In this document: positions 54,381 through 64,000 of the stretch, one piece after another
Position numbering within the stretch: position 1 is the first letter of the stretch
How the letters are laid out: every line of letters begins with the position of its first letter
Assembly: GCF_035222485.1 (NCBI RefSeq)
Contig: NC_085921.1
Span: forward strand, 4,030,001-4,094,000
DNA from: Podospora pseudoanserina
Lineage: Eukaryota > Ascomycota > Sordariomycetes > Sordariales > Podosporaceae
Direction of reading: 5' to 3'
DNA: 64,000 nucleotides
Notes under the pieces: model-generated
What the model saw: the letters and a program-made list of their open reading frames with translations, nothing else
The model's database searches: none
Told to the model about the DNA's origin: nothing
Program-made: the position numbers and the translations under genes

Positions 54381-57300
54381 TTACTGCTGCCCACTACCCA
54401 GTATATCCTCCCCCCTAATCCCGCTCCGCTCGCACATTCCCCTGAAAATCCCCCCTTCCACCTCCCACAACCCCCTCGGCGTCCCAATCTCCGCTATCCT
54501 TCCCTTGTCCATCACCACAATCCTGTCATAACCGATAATCGTCCTCAACCGGTGCGCTATACACAACAACGTCTTCCCCTTGAACCCCTTTGCCATCGTA
54601 GCCTGGATCTTGTCGTCTGTTTCCATGTCCACTGACGAGGTGGCCTCGTCGCAGACAATGATCTGCGAACCGCGGACCAGTGCCCTAGCCAGAGCCATCA
54701 ACTGGCGTTGCCCAAGACTAAAGTTGAGACCGTCTTCTTCGACCGTGCTGTCGAGGTGGATTTTGGAAGACGAGGAATTATTCTCCCCCCGGTTGGCGGA
54801 TGCTTCAGGTGAGGAAGGGGAAGGGAAGGGAAGGGGAAGGGGAAGGGGTGTCAGACACCAAATCGGCTTGACGCAAGGCACCCCAGAGTTCAAGGTCCGA
54901 GTGCTCGCCAAAGGGGTCGAGGTTGGACCTGACTGTGCCCCGGAAGAGGGTCGGGTCTTGGGGGATGATTGCCAGCCGGGAGCGGAGGTCGTGGAGGCCA
55001 ACGGTGGAAATGTCAACCCCGTCAATGGTTATTTTTCCAGACGAGATCTCGACAAGGCGGAAGAGGGTGGACATAATGGATGATTTGCCTGCCCCTGTCC
55101 GCCCGACGATACCGATGCGCTCGCCGCCTTTGATGTGCATTGATAAGCCCTGCAGGACAAGAGGGAGACCCTCGCGGTAGCGCATGTGAACATCGTCAAA
55201 GACGATCTCGCCGTTTTGGGGCCATTCTTTGGGGAGTTCGATGGTCTTGAGGGGCGCTTCCTCGTCGAGCTCGGTACCGTAGTACAACAGGCGCTCGACC
55301 GCATTCATGCCGTTCTCGACTTCGGCGAGCTGGCGGACGGTGAATTGAATCATGCCTGCAATGCCGAGGATGTAGGACAGGACCAAACCGCCGATGGAAG
55401 GGGGCACGGAGAAGCGGGATGTGACGACCAAGATGCCCGTTGTAAAGACGAGAAGGTTGCCGATTTGATCGAGCCGGATTGACAACCACCGCTGGTTGGA
55501 ATAGGTCAAGAAGTAGGCCGAGTCCATGTCGTCAATGGCTTGACGCAAGTCGACAATGAACCTCTCTTTGAGACCGTAGGCGCGGATGCTGGCCACCCCG
55601 GAAAGACCTTCGCCAAACTTGGCAAAGACGTTGGACCGAAGGATAGACTCCAAACGCTTGACTTCTCTCGCCGAGGCTCGGTAGTAAGATGTAGCAAACA
55701 GGAAGAGAATAAACAACGGAACAAGGGCGATGACAAAGTAGTAAAAGAAGGCGATGATGAGACAAAACACCGAAATGATGGAGCCTATGCTGAAGAAGTA
55801 CATGCGCATGGCATCAGTCAAGTTGTTGTCCATGACATCAACGTCTCTGCTGAATCGGTTGGTGATGCGGCCCAGGGGAGTAGTATCGAAGAAGGACATG
55901 GGCGCGCGCAGGACCCTGGTGATGGCGTTCTGGAGCATGACCTTGCTGGCCGTCGTTCCAAAGATGGATAGGGACACCATGAAGGCGAACATGAGCAGAG
56001 CCTGGACGGCACCCAGACCGGCATAGACACCAATGTATTGCCCTGTTGAGAGACTCCACTTGTCTGCTGTCCACCACGAGAGCCACAGACTGGTGACAAT
56101 GTTGGCGCCCTGAGAGATAATCAGGAGGAAGAGAACGATATAGAGGTTGAAGATGGTGCCGGAAGCCTTGATGTAAGACGTGTACACCGACCACGGCACG
56201 CTGGCCACCGCTCGCTCTTCGGCTTGCATGAGCGCCTTGCCCTTCTTCTTTTTCTTCTGTCCACTGTCCCCGGGAACTGTTGCAGCAGCGCCATCCTCCT
56301 TCTTCTCTTCAACGGCCGTGGTCTCCATCAACGTCCGGAAACCCTCCGAATTTTCCATGAGGTTTTTGAACGTGTCAACAGCCTGAATCTTGCCGGCCTC
56401 CATCCAGATGATTCTGTCGCAGCGGTTCAACACCCAGAGCTGATGTGTGGCCAAGATTCTGCACTTGTCCTTGAGAAGCCCACAGATGGCATTGTCGAAA
56501 ATGTGTCTTCCAACATGAGCATCAACCGCGCTTAACGGATCGTCCATCAGAACGATGTCAGCGTTGAAGTAGATGGCGCGAGCAATGTTCAACCGTTGCT
56601 TTTGCCCGCCCGAGATTGTGATGCCTCTCTCGCCAATCTCAGTCAAGTCGTTGTTAGGCAGCATATCCAAATCCGGCTGCAGAGCACAAGCCTTGATGAC
56701 ATCAGAATACCACCCCTTGTCCATTTCTTTGCCGAACAGAATGTTCTCCTTGACCGTGGTATTTTGAATCCAAGCATACTGGGGGCAGAAAGCTCTGGAC
56801 GCTCCCAAGACGACCTCACCGCTCGTCTTACGCATGTCGCCAGCCAACGCAGCAAGCAGAGATGTTTTGCCACTGCCAACAGTACCAATAACAGCGACGA
56901 GCTCATTCCGGCCAACCTCGAAGTTGAGATCTTGAAGTTTGAAGGGCTCCCGCTCTTCCACTAGAGTGCTCGCATCCTCGCTAGCATCTCCAGGCGTGGG
57001 CTTGGACTTGCTCTTGATGTTTGTCCCGACAGTCCCATCGCTATCCTGGGTAGGTGTCCTTTCCCATGTGAAAGAAGCATCATGCATCTCAACCGCATTC
57101 TTGATCTCCGGGTCAAACTTGGCCTCCTCTTCCCGCTCTTCGGCCAGCACAAACTCCTGAATACGAGAAATCGACGACCAAGCATCCGTCACCTGGCCAA
57201 TAACCATGGGCAACAGATTTAGTGGCATTCTCAGACCGTTGAACAGAGCCAACGACGAGAAGATTTCAGCAGGCGCCAGGTTGTGGTTGGTAAGCGAGTA

Positions 57301-58815
57301 GGTGATAAAGGCCAGCATGGAAGCAAAAATGGGCAGTGAAATGCTGATAGCCATGATGGCATTGCGAATCGAGAGAAGGACTTGAATGGCCGAGATCTCG
57401 CGGTTTCGAAAATCTCCCAGTCTCTGCAAAAACGAGCCCTCCCAGCCGAAGAACTTGACGAATCGAACCGACTGGAGGATTTCCTGCGTCAGACTGACTC
57501 TCTGGTCGGTAATTTTGTTGATGTCCTTTCTCCGCCTGAACAGACTCCTGATGGCCCTGGTGAGGATGGGCATACCAACAACCAGCAAGGCAAAACCAGC
57601 CAGGGCGCTGTAGGTGATGTTGACGAGAAGCAACGCAAGCGTGATAAGACACGACAAGGGAGCAGTCCAGATCATGTGGAACAAGCCACAGGCCTGATCA
57701 ACCCTGTACGTGTCGACGCTCATGATGTTGATGATCCTGCCATTTCCCCAACCTTCCCCATTAGCCCCAGCATCCTGTCCCCCCTTTCCACCCCTCTTAT
57801 CCTTCCCCCCCTGCTTCTTCGCCGCCACCGCAGCAGGAATATCTGGCAACCCAACCCCGCCCGCCTTCGCCCTCCCACTGACCACCATGCTCTTCTCATA
57901 GATCAGACTAATCAAGCTCGCCCTGGCCATCCCCCCGATAACCATGCCCCGGTAGATAAAATGGTTGATACAAAAACTCGACAACACCTGCATCCCCGTT
58001 ACCCCAACAACCAACCCTATCCCCGCCGCCAAATTTGGCTCCGGAAAGTCCGGTACCCTATCCGCAAGCCAGGCGTCCTGCGCAAACTGGATGAGGTACC
58101 TCAGCGTGAACGGCGCCATGACCTGAAGGATAGTCGCCAACAGCTGGCACATGCCGCCCAGCCAAAACTCCCAGGCGAATGTCTCGTGCATAGCCCACAA
58201 CAGAGGGTATTTATCCCCTCTTTTGACCCTTTTCTCAAACGACTCCTTCATCCGCTCCGTGAGCGGTTCGACAGACCGGTCAGGGTTGACTTTGTAGATG
58301 TCTGTCGGCTGAAGAGGGCGTTTATAACCCGTGGTCATGAGGGGGCCCATCCAGTGGAAGACGAGCTTGCTGAAGAAACCGGCCTTGTGCTCGGGAGAAA
58401 CTACCCTCTCCTCCGGGATGGGCGGGATCTTGCCCCAGCGGAGGGGGTTAGGTTGCTTGTACCATGGCTTCTGAACTGGTAAAGGGGGGTTGGTGAAAAC
58501 GGCCGAGTTCACGCTTGTGGCGTAGGATTTGATGCGGTTGAGCTCGTTTCGTTCCTTGTTGTTCTCGTGGTCGTCATCGCTGCCGTTGCCCGCACCGCCG
58601 GCGATGGTACCAACGGCTTCGATGCTATCATCGTCATCATCACCACGTCTGAGTTGACGGTCGGCGGTTTGTTTTTCCTCCTTGATTTTTTCTGACGACT
58701 CCAAGCTTGACCGTGAGTAGACCCGAGCAAGAGGGTCTGGTGGTGGAATGGTGTGTTCTTCTTCGACTTTTGGTGGAGGTGGTGACCTGGAGGGTGAAGG
58801 TGGTGAGCCTGCCAT
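54381..58815 (-). CDS. yor1: Yor1-type ABC (ABCC/MRP) multidrug transporter
   Basis: Full-length plasma-membrane ABC exporter of the Yor1/MRP class, which in yeast pumps oligomycin and other organic anions. Two exons, 54859-58815 and 54381-54782, with a 76-nt intron give 1452 residues (yeast Yor1: about 1477). Layout: disordered acidic N-terminus (1-130); PEHKAGFFSKLVFHWMGPLM leading into membrane domain 1 (about 150-580); NBD1 with Walker A GTVGSGKTSLL near 645, signature ISGGQKQRL near 735 and Walker B VLMDDPLSAVD; membrane domain 2 (about 860-1180); NBD2 with GIVGRTGAGKSSIM near 1235, signature FSLGQRQ and Walker B VCDEATSSVD. NBD1 has Asp where the catalytic Glu would be, as usual in this class. 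The intron is required because the exon 1 frame meets a stop; its donor GTGTCT is weak and its body is a CCCCTT-rich tract. Confidence 0.93.
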
Positions 58816-60179
58816 GGTTATGGCTGCCGTTGGCGGGCTCAGAAACGGGACGACTCAATGGCCGTCAGTAGTGGGATGGACCCTGCAGAAGTCACCGGTG
58901 CGAGTCGAAAAAGGTGACCTGTTAAAACTATTATAGGATTGTGACGGCGGTGTCAAAGAAGCACGCCACTGCATTAGCAGGATGCTAGCGTTTCGACAGT
59001 TGGGGGGTTACTGTGGAAATCCAACAGTCGTCGCGACCGAAATAGGCAGCTTGAGGGTTTGTTTGTTTGGAGAGGTCGAAAATATGACGATGACACTTGG
59101 AAGCTCGGGGAAGGGGGGGGGGGTTATCCACTCAATTATTGAACACGCCCAGGGCATTCATTCAAAAATAAATACGAGAGGGTGAGCAAAAAGTGTCCGG
59201 GCAGTAGAAATTGTAGGAGCAATAGGTAGAATAGAGAAATAGGTTGCCAAAACTGGCAAAAGGTTCGACCTCGTTGTTGTCGGAGAGTTACGAGTGCGAA
59301 GGGTAGGTAGTGTAGAAAATTGATTAGAAAGCAAAAACAGGGGCTTAAAGTTCCCTGCTCTTGGCCTTCCCCCAGCGTCTTTTCCCTCTTTTTTTTTTAG
59401 TTTTTTTTTTTATGTCCGTTCCATGTCCCGATTCCCGATTCTTTACGATGGAGGACAACAGCCAAACCAGAGTTGGATCGAGCTAGCGAAGAGCGGCAAG
59501 TCGCATATGACATGATGACCTGCGAAGACAGTCGGCACGCGGCAAGTCCCAAGCACCGACTTCCCCATTTGCCATGCTTTGCCGCGCATTAGTCTCCTTT
59601 TACTATCCCCTATGATTTTGTAATCGGGGATATCGGTGGCTTTTTCCATCCCCCTTGTTCTTGTGTCCACCGCCTATTCTTTTCCGCCTTTTCCATCACG
59701 TCAGCAGACAAAGGAGAACACGCGTTATGACCGCCGGGCATTGGGAAAGCTCTTATCTGAATAAATTGGCCATGTCAGTTTTATGGAAGGGCTTCAGTTG
59801 CACAGCAGGCTATATAAGTCACTACACATGGGGCCGCCGGCATGCGGGCCTCGATAATGCAAGCGGCTTAGGTTGGAGTGATTGGACGAGTCGAGGACGA
59901 GCTGTTTCCGGGTGGGTAGCATCGGTACCGTGACGGCACCGGCAGTCGATGACTTATCCCCGGACATTGAGCACTATCCGATGGAAAATAGGACAGAGCT
60001 GCCAGCAATGTCTATAGTATACAGTTCCCTGTGTTACCTTTCCCTTTAGAGACCAAGACTGCGATGTTATGTCACTCATAAAGTACAATTTGTTCTAGAA
60101 GACTTGGCATTTTCTTGCCAGATTTAGTCCAAGACAACCCCAACGTCACACAACCAAAGACATGAAAGACTCAGATATG
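58816..60179. other. Intergenic: yor1 promoter region
   Basis: 1.36 kb upstream of yor1, reaching the 3' end of the next minus-strand gene. It contains poly-G (59117-59125) and poly-T (59388-59411) runs. No TCCGCGGA-type pleiotropic drug response element was seen. No gene supported. Confidence 0.55.
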
Positions 60180-61152
60180 TCAAAAAGATAGAAAAGCCAA
60201 CTGCCAATCCTCCCTCAACCTCTTCTTCTCTCTCCTCTCCACCCTCTCCTGCGCCCTCCTCTTTCTTCTCGAAGCCCCCCTATCCTCCATAAACCTCCCA
60301 TACCTCCACTCCAACCACTTTCTCAAGAAGATCTCGAAATCTGTCTTGGTCAGCCTCCCCTCCCACGTCAAGCCCTGCAATCTACACCCCGCCCCCGTCC
60401 CCCTAAACTCCCTCACCAACCGTGTCGGCACCTTCCCATACCTCCCCCACCAAGTATGAGCCGTCTCAACCTGCGTCCCAAACTCCCCAAAAACAACCTT
60501 ATCCCTGAACAGCTTCGACACCCCCTTCCTCTGCCCCTTTAGCTTCCACTCCTTCTTCTTCATACTCCCATACTCTTTCCCATTCAACTTATCCCACTTC
60601 ACATTCTTCATCCCCTCCCACTCTTTTTTCCACTGCTCCCTCTCCTTCCTATCCTTACCCACTGTTCCCAACCCCAACCCCTCCCTCCACGCCCTCACCA
60701 CCGCCTCAGTCTCTTTCTGTCCAAAAACCCCCATCTGCATCAACTCCTTAACAGCTTTATAAAACCCCTTGTTATCATTAAACACCTCCCCCAACCCCAA
60801 CCTCCTCCTATTCTTCTCCCTCTCCAGATCAGGAATCACATTCCCATTCTCGTCATACCTCACCGCAGGCAACTCACTCTCCCTAACCGCCTTTCGCATC
60901 CCCTCCTCCGCCCACACCTTCTTCTTCCTCGCCCCATCATCCCCACCCGGCCCACCACCACCACCACCACCACCGCCATCACCACCACCATCAAAACTAG
61001 CATCCGATTCATCGCTCGTATCCATCTCCATCACATCAGCAGGCGGGTCCAACCCGTCCGGCTCCGTCGCTGCCCGCCGCGCAGAATGAGCCACATACCC
61101 CGTCCAATACAGATCCGACTCCGCAGTGGGAGTAGCCCCCGTTGCTCTCCCC

Positions 61153-61195
<43 letters not shown>

Positions 61196-62091
61196 CACCA
61201 CCGGTTCGGGTGAATGCATTAACCCCCCCTCCGACACCAACACCAGGAAGAGCAGCAGCAGCAACATCACCCCCAGGACCAAGGTTAGACCCAGCAACAC
61301 TAACCACATTCTTCTTCCTCGCCCCCCCAAGAGTAACAGGCGTCACCAGCCCCCCCGCGCCACCACGACCAGGTGTGCTTTGCCTTGGTGTGTTTCCCCC
61401 AGGTGTTCTCCCAGGCGGGGTTTTGGGCGGTTCGGGAGTCTTCCTCCCCGGTGGTGGTGGTGGTTGCGGTGGTGGTGTCTTGGGACCGGTAACACTCCCA
61501 ACAACACTAGGCGTGGGCGTCTTCCTCCCCCCCGAAGCAGCACTAGGCGTCTTCCCCCTCCCGCCGCCACTGTTGTCAGGACTAACGTCTGTGTTCGGGC
61601 TCGAAACAACAACCGGCTGGGCAGGGCTCTGATCAACCTCCTCTTCTGATCCCGAGTGGGAAGGAGAAGACGAAAGAGATTCGTATACCGCCTCCGACTC
61701 CTCATCGCTGACTGCTGCATCGTCAATCTCACTGTCATCAACGACAAACTCGGGGGGTGGGAAGCCGACCTGTAGCGGTTTGCCGCTGCTGCTGCTGCTG
61801 ACCAGCCGTACCAGTGTTTTGAGCAGCGCTCGCCGCCGCAGCAGCGGCAGCTTGAGCCCTCGTCTGAGCCCTGGTTACCCTTCTGGCCGGCTTCGCCATC
61901 ACCGAGTCGTCGTCGTCGCTGCTAATAAAATCCCTGTACCCATACCCGACATTGCCCGCCTCCCGCTCCAGTTCCTCGTCGTATCCCCCCTCGACATAAT
62001 ACTCTCCGTTGCAGTACTCATCATCCTGTTGGTCACATGGTTGTTGGTTCTGCTGTTGCAGAGCCTGGCGCATCCATTGGAGAAAAGACAT
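60180..62091 (-). CDS. Hypothetical low-complexity protein, frame broken or spliced
   Basis: No family recognised. The N-terminal part starts MSFLQWMRQALQQQ at ATG 62091 and is Gln/Asp/Glu-rich, then Ala-rich. The C-terminal part (60180 to about 61750) has an acidic segment, eight Thr-Pro motifs in about 65 residues, a run of about 12 alanines, a glycine run and a basic, Trp-rich end (HTWWGRYGKVPTRLVREF, FEIFLRKWLEWRYGRF) that looks like a folded domain. The two parts are in different frames. Either an intron joins them (weak donor GTAACC near 61870, acceptor CTACAG near 61770, phase 0) or one base in the six-C tract at 61752-61757 is wrong: five C would give an unbroken frame. Total length would be roughly 600-635 residues. 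Confidence 0.55.
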
Positions 62092-64000
62092 GGTAACAAG
62101 TAGTAGTAGTAGTAGCAAGGTGATTGATAGACCAGGACAGACAGAAGCCTCGAGCAGTTTAACTGAGAGAAAAAGTAGGCAGATAGTAAGCAAGTAGCAA
62201 TGTCATTGGCTTTCTAATAATTCTTTTCGAGGTATTATACCCTGAACGCAGACGGCCAGACAAAAAGCCATTGATGGTCCGAGCGGCCATGCTCCAAAAC
62301 TGCTTATTTCACATCACCCCTTTGTTCAACAACCAAAGCTCCAGCTCACAAGTGCGCTGATCTTAAAGTGCCCAAAGCTTAACGCCGGAATGGACAATGA
62401 CAACAAGAGCACCATGTTGACCTTCTGCTCTTTCAATCCAATCCTCAAAACGGAAAAAGAAAAAAAGAAAAAAAGACAAAGAAGAGAATAAACAAACGTA
62501 TGTGGACCTTGGATTTGCGTCCACTGTTGACTTTTGAAGCTGAGAGAAAAATGCAAAATGCCCCTACCAGTAAACCACTTGGTTGTTGTTGACCCCCATC
62601 CCATCCCCGCCGAAAACAGACAGCCTTCCCTCTTCAATGTCCGGAACCAAAGGTAAGGCATGGAGGATTAACCAGCCAACTTCAGCCACAGTCCCCTCCA
62701 CTCGTCCATAGTGTAGTCGTGCCCTTCCATTGTCTTTTCTCCCATGCTACCATGTCTCAGACACAGAAACAATGCATGCATGTCTCGCCAACTACCGCCA
62801 TCAACCCTCGTCGGCGTCACCGCTGACCAGTTGGTCGAATGCTTCCTCCATGCTCGCCAAAGTGTACCGGGTACTGGAATGCAAATAGCGAGGACGTCGT
62901 GACAGGCAACCGCCGGCGGGCCGCAGAGCGTGGCGTTTGCCTGTGTAACAAACCAAACAGACATGTCTCGGGCCCATGCATAAACTCCGCCCACACGGGC
63001 TTCGTACCTGGAAAGAAATAAACTAGTTAGCTCCGTCAGCTTGAGACACGATAGGTTGCCTGCTCTGCCCTTTTGGCGACGGAATCAAGTCAGCAGTATG
63101 GAGGTATTGCCAAAAACGAGGGATCCATGGGGACGAACAAAGACGCTTTGGGTTGCCACTTGACTTGAAAGTTTTTTTTTTCTGTTTTTTTTTTTATAAA
63201 AAAAAAACCGCAAAAAAAAACCAACACGTTTGCACCACTGGGGCCATGGCGATACTTAATGCACGTGTGTCAAGGGCGTATTATGCTGTGTGGGTGTGTA
63301 GGTGTCAGGAATAGGAAGATGGTGATGGTAATCGCAAGGACGCATTTACATGTCGGAAAAAAAGGCTGTTAGTTTGTGGTGTGTCACGGATCAAGGCTGG
63401 CTGGCTGGCTGAAGTTGATGTGTTTCGTATCATGTCGACTACGTAATGAAATCCCCCGGTCTGAAAACTGCCGCCGTGCTTTTATGCCGCTGCTGCAAAA
63501 GTCGTCACGAAATTGAGATGCCGATGAGCCGTAGCAAAGAGGCGGAAAAAAAAGTGATAGTACAAGCGAGGCTGTCATCCAAGCGGAAACTCGATAGGAT
63601 GACGGCGAATGGGTAGGCCCACCCCAAAACAAGTGTCGACCAGTGCTGCCGCAAACCGGAGAGTGCCAGTCCCAACCCCTCAACCCTCGGAACTGTCGAA
63701 AGTCGCAACCCAGAGAAAGGCTAAGAAGTAAAAAGATCTAGAACCCTAGAGGCTGCCAAGACGATGTGCCGAATAAACAGAGGCCGTTTAACCCTCCAAG
63801 ATTTGCCGAAACTCCTGCTGTCCGAATCGCGTTTTAGGATATCCGATTTTTCCCCAGTGCCAGACGCGAAAAAACAAGAAAAAGGAAAGAAATCCCGTGC
63901 TGCGAAGACGTCAAATGCCAGAGAGAAAAGGGATGCCCGATACTTAGCGAGCGCCTAGAGAGGACGAGTCAGTAACTGGTTGTCGAGGGGAGGCGATCAA
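62092..64000. other. Right-edge region without a supported gene
   Basis: A 1.9-kb region. Contains a short GTA/TAG run (62100-62115), a poly-T/poly-A stretch at 63172-63220, and a minus-strand 108-codon frame (62668-62994). That frame is preceded by a good GCTAAC branch site and TTTCCAG acceptor near 63005-63031. The neighbouring frames are equally open, so coding is doubtful. Confidence 0.5.
62668..62994 (-). CDS. Weak candidate exon or small ORF
   Basis: An open minus-strand frame continuing about 12 codons further upstream to a consensus branch point and 3' splice site (CTAAC ... TTTCCAG near 63010). It reads as a Trp/His/Cys-containing peptide with no recognised motif and no Kozak-like ATG. 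All three frames are open for at least 54 codons here, which reduces its weight. It might be the last exon of a gene reaching toward the right edge, but no matching donor was found. Confidence 0.15.
   Translation of the reverse strand: MGGVYAWARDMSVWFVTQANATLCGPPAVACHDVLAICIPVPGTLWRAWRKHSTNWSAVTPTRVDGGSWRDMHALFLCLRHGSMGEKTMEGHDYTMDEWRGLWLKLAG

Noticed and set aside
57382-58482. 366-codon plus-strand frame antisense to yor1
   Set aside because: Lies entirely across the first half of the ABC transporter, is His/Pro/Arg-rich and has no recognised domain.

Overview
The window is nuclear DNA of a filamentous ascomycete, most likely a sordariomycete close to Podospora, Chaetomium or Neurospora. 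The reasons are short introns of about 50-80 nt (GTANGT donors, CTAAC/CTGAC branch sites, CAG/TAG acceptors), GC-rich third codon positions, proline/serine/glutamine-rich fungal proteins, fungus-only families (NmrA, Knr4/Smi1, Csi2, Zn2Cys6 regulators, Erg2, Yor1) and no operons. The exact species cannot be read from the sequence. No rRNA, convincing tRNA, CRISPR array, intact transposon or RIP-type AT-rich block was seen.

Layout. 1-3.6 kb: no supported gene. 3.6-7.0 kb: Vps68 and Knr4/Smi1 on the minus strand. 9.7-15.3 kb: a divergent pair, Rai1 (minus) and exocyst Sec8 (plus). 15.3-26.8 kb: an 11.5 kb gene-free stretch, then an Azf1-type C2H2 regulator (plus, 26.8-28.5 kb). 31.2-35.1 kb: a divergent pair, an RFTS-domain protein resembling Raf2/DIM-7 heterochromatin factors (minus) and tRNA pseudouridine-55 synthase Pus4 (plus). 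35.7-39.6 kb: a Sec2-domain protein and exosome subunit Csl4 (minus), then sterol C-8 isomerase Erg2 (plus). 41.4-42.9 kb: Nmr/NmrA nitrogen repressor (minus). 46.0-49.3 kb: a Zn2Cys6 regulator (minus). 50.3-53.4 kb: Fcf1 (minus) and Csi2 (plus). 54.4-58.8 kb: a Yor1-type ABC transporter (minus). 60.2-62.1 kb: an unrecognised low-complexity protein (minus), then a gene-poor right edge.

The genes are mostly conserved housekeeping functions: RNA processing (Rai1, Pus4, Csl4, Fcf1), polarised secretion and cell wall (Sec8, Sec2-like, Knr4, Csi2), sterol synthesis and drug efflux (Erg2, Yor1), vacuolar sorting (Vps68), and regulators (Azf1-like, Nmr, Zn2Cys6, RFTS). They do not form an evident cluster with one function. 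Exon models were built by hand by requiring intact reading frames across consensus splice sites. Totals divide by three for every spliced gene except the two with a suspected frame break (Sec2-like and 60.2-62.1 kb).

The points most worth a second look are: the RFTS/zinc-finger protein with a GC-AG intron; five perfect stem-loops packed into 154 bp downstream of Sec8; two CGG-N8-CCG palindromes spaced exactly 240 bp apart in the long azf1 upstream region; start-codon microexons in Knr4 (8 nt) and Fcf1 (7 nt); and two genes whose frame breaks at C/G-rich tracts.
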